Part shown: positions 44,184-55,996 of the stretch, in pieces
How the letters are laid out: each line of letters starts with the position of its first letter
Position numbering within the stretch: the stretch's first letter is position 1
NCBI GenBank assembly: GCA_015501585.1
Contig: JADNRY010000098.1
Coordinates: forward strand, 124,001 to 188,000
Reading direction: 5' to 3'
Length of the DNA: 64,000 nt
Source: Rhodocollybia butyracea
Lineage: Eukaryota > Basidiomycota > Agaricomycetes > Agaricales > Omphalotaceae
Notes under the pieces: generated by a model
Told to the model about the DNA's origin: nothing
Databases searched by the model: none
What the model saw: only the letters and a program-made list of their open reading frames with translations
Translations under genes and position numbers: made by a program

Positions 44184-46551
44184 ATGAGCTCTCAGCATGC
44201 CATTGACGAAGGCTACAACGATGAAGATGTTTTGAACCATTCTGTTGGCCACAGAAGTACTGAGCTACCTCCTGGGCTGAATTCGGCGCAGGAATGCGAA
44301 GGTAGTCGTGTTAATTATTGATTTAGTTGGCCGGTCTCTGATGGCTGTCCATTCAGAACTCGCTTTCCAGCTGTTAGCATCTTTACCAAGAGCCCGTCTC
44401 GCTACTATTCAAAGAAGGCTGGCCCCGTTACTACAATTTGATGTTGTAGGAGTAAGTCTCGAGCTTCTTTCACTCCACTTCCACTTACGTTTTGAACTCG
44501 CTTTCTTCTTAGTCCTTACCGGCAGAGGTCTCTCTGCAGATATTCTCTCATTTACCTTTTCCCGCTCTGCTTACTTGTGGTCTCGTCTCTCGGCGCTGGA
44601 GTATCCTAGCCAATGACCAAACACTGTGGAAGAGGCTCTGCGATGCTCGCGGGTGGGAGTGGCGACATCCATCCGGTTTTTCAGCTTTCACATCTGCAAG
44701 TGCTGCCCGTGATACCTGGAACGACTCGGACGATGAAGGAATGGGCGATTCTGACGAGGAAGCAGACGCAGAAGAGGTAGCAGATACTCTTATGAGTGAA
44801 CTTGAAGCAGCCAAAGCGAAACTGACGTTGATGCACGCAGAGCTCGATTCTGGGCTCGCATCCATGTCCTTCTCCAGCTTCTCGCCGATGGTCTCCACAT
44901 CCATTAACAACATCAGTCGAGCTAGCATTTTTCCTCCTCCGAACCACTCAAACTCCTCGTCCACATCCACCTTACGTCCTCGAGCAATAGCGCGACATTC
45001 GGCTCCTTCCTTACTTGCCTCTATTGGACCAGGCACCCCACCAAAACCGAACCACAAAATTCTTCATCAAACTCATGTTAAACTTCAAAGGCGAATTCTG
45101 ACCTCCTCGTATCGATTATCAGCACTACAAACCCGTGGTGCGTCAAATCACAACTCGCATACGAATACAATATATTGCCTCCAACTCTACACATATCCTT
45201 CCGGCATCCAGGTCCTCTTCACTGGATCGCGCGACAAGACTGTCAGAGAATGGAATCTGTCAACGGGGACCGTCGAGCGGGTGATCAGTGGTGTTCACCT
45301 TAGTTCCGTACTGAGTATTTGCGCCCATAATGGCTTGCTCGCTACTGCTGGTAGCGACAGGAAGGTAGTGGTTTGGGATTTGGACCAACTCAGGGTCGTC
45401 AAGGTCATCTCCGACCACGAGGAAAGCGTGCTTTGCGTGCGTTTCGACGATGCGCGACTAGTATCTTGTTCGAAAGGTTTGTAACTTGTCTTTGGTTCCC
45501 TGTTCTTGGATCATGAATACTGGGTATAGATCGCACAGTCCGAACATACCTGTTTCCCGATCTGGCACCACAATTCGTCCTGCGTGCACATAGAGCAGCT
45601 GTAAACGCTGTGTCTATATCAGACACCCTCATTGTATCTGGCTCGGGTGATCGATCGATTAGGTTGTGGGACGCAAAAACAGGCAATCTACTGCGTACGT
45701 TTGAAAACCATCACAGTAGAGGGTAAAGACATTCCAACACTGGCTATACTTTTTCTGACGAATTTTTTGACAGAATTGCCTCTATCGATTTCAAACCGCC
45801 CTACGTACTCTCAGGGTCTTCGGACCAGCATCTTCGCCTGTTCGACATCACCACCTTACAGGGCTGGTCTACCTCTCCTGAATACGAATCGAACCCAGAG
45901 CATGCAGGTTCCCAAGCTTCGCCACTCCCCTCATCTTTTGTCCCAGCTTTCCAGTCAGTAAATGTGAACACCTCGCTAGATGGTTTTAGTACCATACTTG
46001 GCCCTGCCTACCAAAATGTCGCGTTCGGCCAGCCGGGTCAAGCCGTCATGTGTCGGACATGTGGTAACAGTGGGCTCATTCCTCTCGGAGGAAATGGACG
46101 TCCAAATCACGTCCATAGGAATATGCTCCACAGGGATCTAGTACGGAGTGTAGCGTTTGGAGATGATTTTGTCTTGAGTGGGAGCTACGATTTGAGTATC
46201 AAGGTCCGTCAATGTTCGTTTTCCTCAGATTCTTCGTCAGCGCTCAACGAAATATTACTAGATTTGGGATCGTAAGACTGGCGCTTTGGTGGCGGATCTT
46301 TCTGGAGGCCATACCGGAAGAATATTTTGTATTGGGTTTGACCGCACGAAAGTAAGCCCTTCAGGACTCGTCGCCCTGCTTATGCGCTAATGACTGCTCT
46401 ATCGCTGTAGATTGTCTCGTGTGGAGAGGATCAGGTAAGAGCGCTCTCCTATATCTACGATGTTCATAGCTCTTACGTTTATCTCTAATTGCAGCGGATC
46501 TGTATTTGGGACTTTGCTCATGGGATTGACACTAGTTTCATAGAGCTGTGA
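44184..46551 (+). CDS. F-box / WD40-repeat protein
   Basis: Eight exons (44184-44301, 44357-44451, 44513-45476, 45530-45722, 45774-46203, 46262-46351, 46411-46434, 46495-46551) read in frame to 656 residues. The F-box begins after the second intron with SLPAEVSLQIFSHLPFPALL and continues to ANDQTLWKRLC. WD40 repeats fill the C-terminal half: SRDKTVREWN, GSDRKVVVWDL, GSGDRSIRLWD, GSSDQHLRLFD, then a longer insert and SIKIWDRKTG and RICIWDF. The arrangement is that of substrate receptors of SCF ubiquitin ligases of the Cdc4/Met30/Pof type. Which target it binds cannot be read. It appears intact. Confidence 0.9.
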
Positions 46552-47029
46552 TTTATTTCCTTTCCTTTTCCCGTTCCTGGCATTCAATTTCCATCTGTTG
46601 CTCTACATGACTAACCCGCGCTTTCGTTTGTCGCACATGGTCGTAAGTTATTATCCCCCTTCACCACAGGATACCTATGTACTTCATCTACTTATTACCA
46701 GTAATCAAATCACCATGACCATTTCATACATTGTACGTCCCCTCAAAACCCAGCCAGACGTAGCTGTTTGTTCAAGTTGCATTTCCGAGAGTATTAGTTC
46801 CTCGCAAGCCCCTCGAGCACCGAGTGTATGTGGGAGGCTAAGATCAAAAATGGAGCAGGTGCGCTTGGCTCCATCATGTTGTGGAGCTTTCATCAATAGC
46901 GACATCGCCAAAAGAATCTGTATTTAAGACAACGATCAGGTTTTTCCCTTACTTGCCACCGTAACATTCCTCACCACCAACAGCAAAAACACACTTTCGT
47001 TCATTTCACACTCTTTCATCACAGTAATC
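46552..47029. other. Intergenic, promoter side of the KRE9-like gene
   Basis: No ORF of interest. CT-rich and CA-rich stretches directly before 47030 are typical of basidiomycete promoters. Confidence 0.35.
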
Positions 47030-47619
47030 ATGCAATTCACTCTCCTCATCTCCACTATCGTGGCGCTCCTCACTGCTTTCACTTCGGCCCAACCCGTCGC
47101 CAGGAATGCCTTGGATGTTTGGTCACCAACGGTCTTGTCTCCTACTTCGACTACGGTCTGGACTCAAGGACAGCAGTACAACGTTACTTGGTGATTTTTG
47201 CGCTTTTTTTTTCAGCTTTGGCGTTTCTGCTTTCGTAGCTTATTCTTTGGTACTCAAGGGACACTTCGGATGCCCCCAGCCAAATTTCCAACGGTGCTTC
47301 TGTTAGGTTGGGTGTACAGCACACACTCACTGATACTGGTACGCTGAGTTGTCTGGATACTTCGAATATTTGCCGATACCGACTCTTTATTATGTTCCAG
47401 TGCTTGCCGATGGTTTCGACCTCAGACAAGGATGGGTCACTGTTACAGCTCCTGTTGTTCCTTCAGGATCTGAATACACCATTATCCGTACGTGGCTATT
47501 GTTTGTAGCTGTACCATGACTGCTGCAACTGAATCACCGTTCTTGCTGTTACAGTTTTCGGTGACTCTGGTAACGAAAGCGAAGAGTTTTCCATCATCGC
47601 TGCTTATCTTCACCTCTGA
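47030..47619 (+). CDS. Small secreted KRE9/KNH-like cell-surface protein
   Basis: Four exons (47030-47190, 47259-47338, 47401-47487, 47555-47619) give 130 residues. A signal peptide is evident (MQFTLLISTIVALLTAFTSA). The mature part has DVWSP, GQQYNVTWDTSDAPSQISNG and WVTVTAPVVPSGSEYTIILFGDSGN, the pattern of the Ser/Thr-rich, yeast cell-wall synthesis Kre9/Knh1 domain (PF10342). It lacks the long Ser/Thr tail and GPI signal found in many relatives, so it is probably secreted. A fragment of its 3' end is repeated at 50788-50960 and near 55845-55930. Confidence 0.85.
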
Positions 47620-47818
47620 GCTATATGATTGCCAGAAAGTACTTTAACGTTAACTATCTGTCAGTATGCATCTTAACAAAGACTTTGATTTCTTTGTACA
47701 GAATAATTTTATAAGCAGTAACATCATACATGCAGTAAAAAGCGAGTAATTGTGGTGCCTACCCAAAGATATCATAGCTATTACGCTTTTGGCCATGAAG
47801 CCTGAAGCCTCAACAAAT

Positions 47819-47855
47819 AGAAGCGAATGTAAGGGGAGCAGCTACATTCGCTTCT
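47819..47855. repeat. Perfect 13-bp inverted repeat (hairpin)
   Basis: AGAAGCGAATGTA and TACATTCGCTTCT are separated by 11 bases. It lies 200 bases after the KRE9-like gene, directly beside a TIR element. It could form a stem in RNA of either strand, or it could be an old transposon footprint. Confidence 0.7.
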
Positions 47856-47856
47856 A

Positions 47857-48120
47857 CTGTACCATTTCGAGCACTTCGTAAGGGGTGTGACCTGTGACCC
47901 CTCCTCCCGAAATAAAATTTCGTAGGATCGCAATTGTATGTGTGACCGCTACGAAATTTAGTAGTGCGCCGGAGGCGCCGCAAAAATTTTAGTGCCTGTA
48001 GCGCCGGTGACTCAAATTTATTTTCGTAAGGTCCCTCCAACACCTGTGACCAGGTGTGACCTTTCGGAGGATCCGGGTCCCTTGTGACCCGTGACTTACG
48101 AACTGCTCGAAATGGTACAG
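47857..48120. mobile_element. 264-bp MITE with TA target duplication
   Basis: The terminal inverted repeats read CTGTACCATTTCGAGCA, and similarity extends further in (TTCGTAAG). TA flanks both ends (47855-47856, 48121-48122), as for Tc1/mariner-type elements. It has internal repeats of GTGACC/GGTCAC words and no ORF. Confidence 0.82.
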
Positions 48121-48483
48121 TATTTGTCATTCCCCAGGGCCTCATAGGGCCTCATCCATCAACGCGATCATTCACTCATGGTTTTTCAACTTTGCTTTTC
48201 GCTAGTTCTTGAGCTCGTTGTCGTCGAGTGTATAACAAACACTCCATTCAGACATGAGAGCTCACTAGATATGTCGAATGGAGGTTGAATAAAAGAGGTG
48301 AGCAATAAGAAAGCGTATCCGATTTGTTTGAGTGCCTAAATCATCAAATATACGCGCAAGTACTCAGTGCGTTGTTCTACACCCATGTTGTTGGGAGCGG
48401 AGATGTTAATTATATTCTATCCGTTCTATCCGTTCTTACAGCACGAACACTTCATACATGAGACTTGAAGCCTTACACTGGAT
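48121..48483. other. Intergenic, no feature seen
   Basis: Lies between the MITE and the 3' end of the membrane-protein gene. No ORF, repeat or RNA gene was recognised. Confidence 0.35.
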
Positions 48484-50584
48484 CTATACATGAGGGATGA
48501 AAGTAGTCCACTGTACTTCCTGTAGCGCAGCCAAAGGAAGATCTCGAAGGAGAATGAACGCAAGAACAAAGGTGGCGAGTCTGGCGACAATGTAAGCAAT
48601 GAAACTTACCAGGTTAGTCCACTTATATATGAAAAGGATCTGGTTCCTAATAAACCTCTTCCATGATGGATGTTCCAGGGTAAGTAATGAGACCCATACT
48701 AACACTGTGACACTCATGAACACCAAGGGAACGAGGGTCATGCAGAGTGAGGTTGTCCGCCACAGGACTCTTTCCACGTTCAGTGGGAGTTGAAACGTCC
48801 AAGCTACGCAGTGAATAGCGCCGAATATGGCTCCAAGAAGCATTTCCAATGACGTAGGATACAAAGAGCCATTAACAATGGGATAAGAGTGCAGCGGTCG
48901 ACCTCCATAGAAAGTCGGGACGCGGGCAGTAAACTCCAAAGTAGGAAAGCTTGTGGAATCAAGTCTAGTATCCAGGGATGTTCGCGTCGTTACGCTCGGT
49001 AAGGACTGGTGGCTCATAGTGTAGACGCTTGTGGCATTGCTTTCGCGCCACCAAGGCGAGACAAATGCAAACAGGGATAAGCGGAGTCGCGTCCAACCAC
49101 GGTTGATATACCGCAAGCCATGCTCTAACAATGGAAGCGGAAGGAGACGGTGAAGATTACCCGAGTCAGAGTTAACCACTGTGATCTCTGGTCTCGGCAG
49201 ATCTTCCTTTCTGTCCACGACTGGACTCGTGCCATCTGCACATATGGACTCCGAAGATGCAACAGAAGATTTGCAATGGTACATCTCTAGTGAATTCCGA
49301 TCTGCAGCCTGTGCAGGTACAGCGAGGGATAGCTGTGAAGTTTCTGCGTCTGTAATATCAGCATTGTCAGGACCAGCACTAGAGTTATAGAAGTCATAAT
49401 GTGGTGGGAACATTCTGAAGCGAGGACTTGTTACATCCGATGCAACCAAGTTGTCACCTAATCTATACGGAGGATAAAAAGGGTTCTCGCTGGATCGCAT
49501 ATCTTTCTTTTTTTTCTTCCTTCCTCGCCTTGCATTCTCCCCATCAGTCCTGCTGTCCTTTTCGATACCGCCGTCTGACAAAATACCAGGTTCAACCAAG
49601 GGTAACGATAGGTCAATCTGGGACAACGCAAACCTGGTTGATACGAAGGCGTCAGAAAAAAATCTGGCTTCAAAGAACTCAGTAGAAAAGCCAGCAACGG
49701 ATTGCAAAGGGGATTGGAACTGCCGGTTATTGAAAGGAATGTCCGGGGTCTTCTGAAGAGTACATGTTTCCGTGTCAGAAAGCTCCGAAGCCTCAGCGAC
49801 GACCTGGCGAGGCCGCATTGATAATAGGATCGGATGATGAACATCCAATGGCTTCGTCCACCATAAAATGTAAGTCAGTATGTTGAGGGAGGCGAAAGCT
49901 ACAGTAGTAATCTCGAGCTCCGTAATAGGCAGATGCTGCAATGCTCGAGAGATGACCTGGGCTATAAACCAGGTAGTCTGGACCAAAACAAGTGTTTTCG
50001 ACACTACGTCTCCTTTGCTTCTGTCCATGATCTCGGAGCTAGAGATGGAAGGTAAAAGGATGGAGTTTTCCTTCAGAAGGGTGACTAGTTCCGATGCCTG
50101 TAGGACCCAATGACCTCTCCAGAGTCTTTGGTGAGCATGAATCCACCCATGATTAGAAACATGCCATGAGTGAGCGTCCAATCAGAACCTGCAGAAACTT
50201 GAGCACAAAAAAGTACTTGAACAGCATTCAAAACTTACAACCAGAATAATTGTGTAACTGCTTTACAGCTCTTTTCGACGACCACAATTGATTTGCTGCC
50301 CACAAGATTATATATTCTGGAGCAATGAGTGCCACGGCTAGTATCTTGACTCTTCGCCACAAGAGGTCCTGATAAGAGTCGTGACGAGATGGAATATTTG
50401 GATGAACTGCAACCCAGGTACATGCAAAGATTGTCGTGAGGCAGCTCCAGATAATCTCGGGGACAGTGCGAGTCAGAGCAACCTGAGAGAAGCCACTGGC
50501 GTCGAGGGCCGGGGTAGGAAGAGCGAATCCTTCGCAGGTGAAGTAAAAGAGCACTAAGATGAGCATATCCTTGGATGGATTCAA
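48484..50584 (-). CDS. Multi-pass membrane protein of an uncharacterised Agaricomycete family
   Basis: Exon 1 (50584 to about 50240) has TIFACTWVAVHPNIP and APEYIILWAANQ. An intron with donor GTAAGT follows. The main exon contains THGMFLIMGGFML, DRSKGD, QTTWFIAQ, LPITELE, LWWTKPLDV, three or more hydrophobic segments near the C-terminus and the end QWTTFIPHV. This pattern recurs in many uncharacterised proteins of mushroom-forming fungi. A variable Ser-rich stretch lies in the middle. There is a one-base frame discontinuity near 50097-50101 between LTKDSGE and ASELVTLL, so either a small unrecognised intron or a frameshift is present. Function is unknown. Confidence 0.7.
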
Positions 50585-51034
50585 CGCACAATTGACAATA
50601 ATGATCCTGCAGTATCATATGTCTACATTTCGGCGCCGCCAACAAGACAAGCTACAGTGATGATCATAAGCTTCAACAGGTTTTTGGCGTTCTGAGGCAA
50701 GAGGCATAGCTTTCAATTGCGATCATTATGGGCTGGATAAGTCCGTTCCAAGGGGTCAAGTGGATCGACTCGGTTGCAGCATTCTTGTTCAGTTTTCGGT
50801 GACTCTCGTAACGAAAGTGAAGATCGATCTAGAGTTCATCGCTTCTCTTCACCAAGCTATATTGCCAGAAATTGCTTTACCGTTAATTATCCGTCAATCT
50901 GGATCTTGACAAAGACGTTGGTTTCTTCATATCGCAGTAAGAAGCGAGTAATTGACTTGCGGTAAAGACCATATGTTTCTAAAGGGTTCCACCTTCGATG
51001 CATTAAGAGCATAACTGGATTAGTACATGATGTA
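50585..51034. other. Duplicated fragment of the KRE9-like gene 3' end
   Basis: From about 50788 to 50960 the sequence is clearly similar to 47550-47700, including the words encoding FGDS, but the frame is lost. It is also shared with 55845-55930, which sits beside the intact PAM17 gene. It is therefore a piece of a duplicated segment. Confidence 0.6.
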
Positions 51035-51900
51035 TTCTACTAAGCGTCGAAAACTACCTTTCGACGATATTTGTTTTGGTCACGAAGCCACTGCAGGTTG
51101 TAATTAGAGAAGAAGAAAAAAAGTAAACCAAACGAGAACGCACCTTTCGATATTCGTGCAAAGAGTCGATTTTTTCACCTAGGAACGATTAACCCCGGAT
51201 GTTGGATCAGGATGAGATGAGACTCACCGTAATAGTCCAGAACAGGACTTGTCGGGCTCTGTAGCGCCACATCTATAGCCAGCGCCCATACATGCCACCG
51301 TGCAGATTCCGTAGAACATAAACGGGTCGATTCCCTGAGGAAAGAGTACGTCTGTCAGTGAACATGAGTGGTATATTTCTAGAACACACACAAAGATGGG
51401 TTTCATTGGATCCGTGTCCAGACTTTTAAAGTATGCAGCTCCGCCTGCGAGGCCTAGTATGGAACAGGGCACAGCAGCAAACTAGAAAAGCTTCAGTAGT
51501 GGTCAAAATTTGGTTACTTTGCCAAAGCTCACATTCTGCCATATTCGCTTACTTCGGCGAATAGTCAGATACTGTGGCCATGTTAAGGTTTCCTTCCCAT
51601 GCCGGGTAATTGACTGCGAGACACCAGGCCCAGGTTTTATTCAGGTTTCCCGGTGTTTGACGACTGTGAGACGGACGGCTCTACTGTTTCAGACCCTGCG
51701 TTCACAGTTGACGGAGGTTGACGGTGATTTCGAAGATTTTATTCCCGAGGCCAAAGATGTGTTGTTAGAAGAAGATTGCGCGGTTGGCTCTGTCTCTGTC
51801 TTTTTTGTCCTTTGTTGACTTTAATCGAAGACCGGAAGTTTGTCTTGTATTTGTGAAAATTACAGAGGATGACCGGAAAATTGGATAGGAGATATTCGCA
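51035..51900 (-). pseudogene. PAM17 pseudogene copy with internal deletion
   Basis: Similar to 55997-57019 throughout. The exon encoding CSILGLAGGAAYF...DTDPMKPIF and GIDPFMFYGICT is present, but about 100 bases encoding GPSLGAALWRLL to NRVDV are missing, and the frame runs into unrelated residues. The presequence part (51540-51900) has further small indels. It is a dead duplicate. The duplicated unit also carries the KRE9-like fragment. Confidence 0.75.
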
Positions 51901-52010
51901 TTGAAAGAAGAGTGAAAGGGCGGTTGGTCAAAACCTAGGACGGTATGAAAAGGTAGCCTGCATTACAGACAGCAGTTTGAAGTTGGAAGCCATTTACATA
52001 CTTCTGAGTC

Positions 52011-53768
52011 CAGGAATGGGATTCCATTTTCTTAAAGAATCAACTTTATTTATGATCATGTACTTTAAAGTACTTTAAGAAGTGTTGTAGTTCGCCGAGC
52101 CGATGATGACATCATGTCAATCCGGCACTGATAATCCTCCGATGTAGCTTACTGATCGACTTACCAAGATACTTACTAATACTTACAGACCCGGTAGTTA
52201 CCTCGTAGAGTACCCGTACTGTAGTATATAAGGCCTGGTACAAAGGCCAAGTAGTACATAGTGATATAGAGCACTCGTATACCCAATCTCCTGAGGGAGC
52301 CTCACGGCTCCGAGTCCCCACTGCGCCGGATACCTACGACAAGAAGTACATACTACTTATACAACTACTTAAGAACTATAAAATCATGAAATCACCTTGG
52401 AAGCGGAGTGTTGTGAACTGTTCAAAGATGACAATCTTAAGAAATCTTTAATAAAGCTATTTCTTAAGAGTACTCTCAAAGCTCACCAGTGGACACGAGA
52501 ATGCCATGGTTCGAGGTATGATCTTAAAGGAGTGTTTAAGAATTTCTTAAGATCGGAAGAATATCACAAACTCACATCAAAGACATCAATCTTAAGGAAT
52601 TTTTAAGGAGGGTATTCCTTGCCTCTTTTGCACCTAGCGCCACTACAGCACACAAGTCAATCTTGAACCGAGAAGGTGCGCCAACAATCTGTGAGTTGAA
52701 AGTCTGTTAGAGCCACCACACCAAGTGGTAGGCAGGGCTCAGGAGTGACAGACAGTGGATTGGTTGAGCCGATGTGGCGCAACGAGGTTGGAGGATGAAA
52801 GAAAGAAAGAAGCGAAGTGATGTTAGCGCCCATTTGCATCAACCATGTGATGGGTCAAAGCACCGCCGGCTGTTGTTGGACTAGGGCGCTCCGAAAATAC
52901 AATAAGAGTCGGCATGGGCTTTGTCCGATCTTATTTTGTCCTTTCAAACAATAGAGTCCATTTGCTGCAGTTGTTGCTGCCGCTGAGCATAAAGTAGACA
53001 GAAGTACTTTTCAATGCTTGACCACCCGCGGGCCACATCTCTCTTTCAACCCCCTCCTGCCTATGTATTGTACAGCCTGAGGTATCATACTTGATGCAAA
53101 GTGATATCAAAGTGTTGTTATTAGGAACAGCTGGGACCCACGTTACAGTAGCACTCGGAAATGACAATAAGTATCTCTTCAGCATGGGCCACCCTGAGTC
53201 ACACCTTTTGTCTATTGTTTGAGCACTCCTTTGTCTTTTCAAACAATAGACAAAAGCATTATTAATGCTCAACCACTTGTTGAATTGCAGCTGTTTTCCC
53301 CCATCCCCATCCCCCCGGCCCCCTGCTTGTGAGGATAGTTCTTGGATTCAGCGCGCCGGGCTTGCATGTGGTGACGTGGTCGGCGGCCAACGTTATGAAA
53401 TGTTGGGGGAAGAGGCGGTGAGCTTCTTTTTGCTTGTATGCTTCTTATTGCTCTTAAGAACAATTTCTTAATGAATCGTTCTTAAGAAGCAAGTAAGATT
53501 TTTTCCTTAATGAATATTTGCGCACAGGGGAATGACTTGTTAACAGCATTGATCTTAAGGAAATTTCTTAAGAATTAAAGAAATAAGTAAAGGATGTTCA
53601 GAAATAAAGTATCTTAAGAAATATTTGGTGTGAGGAAATACTACAGGCGACATTAAATACTTAAAGCATGACTTAAAGAATACTTAAAGAATACTTATAG
53701 GTTTTCTTAAAGTATATGATCATAAATAATGTTTATTCTTTAAGAACAATTGCATCCCACTGTACCTG
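52011..53768. mobile_element. 1.76-kb element with terminal inverted repeats, rich in CTTAAG words
   Basis: The left end (CAGGAATGGGATTCC, then TTTCTTAAAGAAT and TTTATTTATGATCAT) and the right end in reverse complement (CAGG...GTGGGATGC, then TTCTTAAAGAAT and TTATTTATGATCAT) are inverted repeats over about 65 bases. No clear target duplication was found. TCTTAAGAA-type words recur through 52430-52610 and 53450-53740, often near both ends. From 52083 to about 52362 there is an LTR-like stretch with a TATATAAGG motif. There is no transposase. The class is uncertain (hAT-like by its CAGG ends). Confidence 0.65.
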
Positions 53769-53839
53769 AGTCAGCGCTCCACCACATCATCATCATGGGC
53801 ATTTATTCGCTAGTCAAATGCGCCATATTTCCTCAAAGC

Positions 53840-55059
53840 ATGCACACACTTGCAGAGACCTTCCATGCACCAATCTGGAAAATTCCAAACGAGCTTATGC
53901 TGCTTATCTTCCAAATACTCTGCCATTGCTATGAACTAAGTAAGACAATTCTCGCAAAGGGGCAACCAACCCCATTGCCACTGCTACTGAGCGCAGTCTG
54001 CTCTAATTGGCGCCACATAATGCTCGACAATCCTAATCTATGGTCCATCATTCCCGTTGCGTTCATGTAATCCAAAAACAAGTCCAACGGTCGTGCCATC
54101 CGTATCTTTCTTGAACGATCAAAAGCAGTTCCGTTGACAATCCTTTTGCAACTATCATCTTCATGTTCCAAAAAGGCCATCCGCCAGAGAGCCTTTCAGG
54201 CTCTCATCCATGAGGCCCCCGATGGAAACTGCTCCACCTTGCAGGTGATTTCCGGATTCTTAGAATTGATCACCCCATGCGCATAGTTGAATCATTACCG
54301 AAACTTGAAGCCCTCACTTTATGCAACAGGGTAGTTCGCGAATCACTTTCAAACTTTCAATTTGTACCCATGCCGAGTCTCCACCGTGTCATCATCGTGA
54401 CTTTACGGTCACCAATTGATCTCCAGTCAAATCTCCCATGGACACAGCTCACCAGATTGCGCCTCCACGGATTTCACAATGTCCCAGCGTTGGTACAGCT
54501 CTGTCCCAAATTGACAGTGCTAAGTCTCATCTTGGATTCCGAATTGGGGGAGGCCCTTCCACGTTATCCAGTGGTCATCCGTCACAGCCATCTGAAGGTT
54601 CTATCATTGTGGTTAACGACGGATTCCGATATGCTACAAGTGCTGGAAAATGTTTTGGACGTGCTTGATTTACCCTCTTTGGATACCTTGCTTGTGCGGT
54701 GTTACGAAAGGCCGCCGGTTTCCCCTTGCATCGCTGCTCTAGTTATCGTGGACGAATTCATCCAAAGTTCATCGTGCACCCTAACGAAATTTTCTATCTA
54801 CGATGTTGATGTTCTTGATTTTAGTATCTTCATGGCCTTTCTCAAAATACTCCACCACAACCCTTCCATTACTCGCCTCATCATTCTCGATCCGTCAAGA
54901 AGGTCAAAAGCTCAAGATGTCGTTGACCTCTTAAGACAACCTAGTTTGAGTACCAATCCTCTACCCATCCTACAAGCACTAGATTTTTGGACATGGAAAG
55001 AAGGATGCGATAAGCTGCAGGTGGAAACAATCGGGTTTAGACCATTGGTTCCCTGGTAG
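53840..55059 (+). pseudogene. F-box protein gene, broken (copy F1)
   Basis: The first frame (53840-54070) has an F-box, PIWKIPNELMLLIFQIL, and AVCSNWRHIMLDNPNLWSIIPVAF, then a TAA where CAA or similar is expected. After a one-base loss in a C-run near 54218, the frame resumes and is open from about 54230 to 55059. It encodes leucine-rich repeats such as LPKLEALTL, CPKLTVLSL and LVRCYERPPVSP. This layout is that of fungal F-box/LRR proteins, which are usually substrate receptors of SCF ligases. Two lesions make it a pseudogene unless the assembly is wrong. Confidence 0.78.
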
Positions 55060-55434
55060 TATAGTTGTTGATTTATTCGTGCCCACACTCATGCAATTTC
55101 AATAGATCAGTACAATGGACTTGTGCGCCTCGAGTTAACGATGGCTTAGTAGCTGTGAAAACCAGAAAATGTTTTGTATATATAGTACATTTTCTTGCAC
55201 AACTTAGACTTGGTAGTTCGCAGTAATTTTTTATAGCGAGCAGACGGCCGCTCAAATTCAAGGGTGACTGACCGACCATCGTACTGATAGCGGTGACAGC
55301 TCACTATCTTGATGGGATTTTGTCGCCCAAATCGTTGTGCTTTGAATACCAGTTGACTGAACGGGCGGGCAAAGTGTGCACCTCCGATTACCCACCTACA
55401 TTGATTACTAGGGCGTATAACTTGTAGCTCCTTT
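55060..55434. other. Intergenic flank of F-box copy F1
   Basis: The first 130 bases match the 3' flanks of the other F-box copies (59880-60060 and 62630-62770) in opposite orientation. No gene is seen beyond. Confidence 0.45.
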
Positions 55435-55610
55435 CCTTCGCAACGGTGGTACTGTCACCCGGGGTTTCGTTGCCTTCTCTGAGCTCCTCTTCATCTCTTA
55501 GCCCTAAAGGCATCCGCGGCTGCCTTCCTCAGCTGATCCTCATCTCCCCTCCGAATCTCCTTGTGCTTGATCATGAAGAGCCGCATAAGGGCCGAAATCT
55601 TACAGCTCTG
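55435..55610 (-). pseudogene. Inverted fragment of the MFS transporter 3' end
   Basis: On the minus strand this matches 59515-59665 of the MFS gene, with the words encoding MIKHKEL, RGDEDHLRKAAADAF and EEEL recognisable, some shifted. Only the C-terminal tail is present and the frame is broken. It shows a local inverted duplication. Confidence 0.7.
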
Positions 55611-55996
55611 CGAAAATTCGTTGATTGAAGACTATACCGCAATGCTACTTTCCTAATGGATACAGATATCGCAAGAGACCGGCGAACATATCTTGACGAT
55701 GAGCACAATGACACCCCTTCAGTTAATATTCTCCATTGTCTTACCTTGTGCCACGTCCTATTAGTCGATGAAACCGAGGTTATGAATTCACACCACAACT
55801 CTACGGCAAGGAGTGGGTCTGAGTCGCTAGTTGTACCACGACTGTTATAGCTGAATCACCGTTCTTGTTCTGTTAAGGATTTTGGTGACTCTGGTAACGA
55901 GAGAGTGGAGTTCTCCATCTATCCAAAGCCTGGTGTTTCTAAAGGGTTGCTTCGATGCATTAAGAGCATAACTGGATTAGTACATGATGTATTCTA
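55611..55996. other. Intergenic with KRE9-like fragment
   Basis: From 55845 to 55930 the sequence resembles the last exon of the KRE9-like gene (47555-47619) and its intron. It lies directly downstream of PAM17, as at 50788-50960. No complete gene is present. Confidence 0.45.

Noticed and set aside
52397..52606. ORF rich in Lys and Leu
   Set aside because: It arises from CTTAAG-type repeats in the element and has no conserved domain.
54438..54668. Plus-strand ORF overlapping F-box copy F1
   Set aside because: Shadow of the LRR frame in another register.
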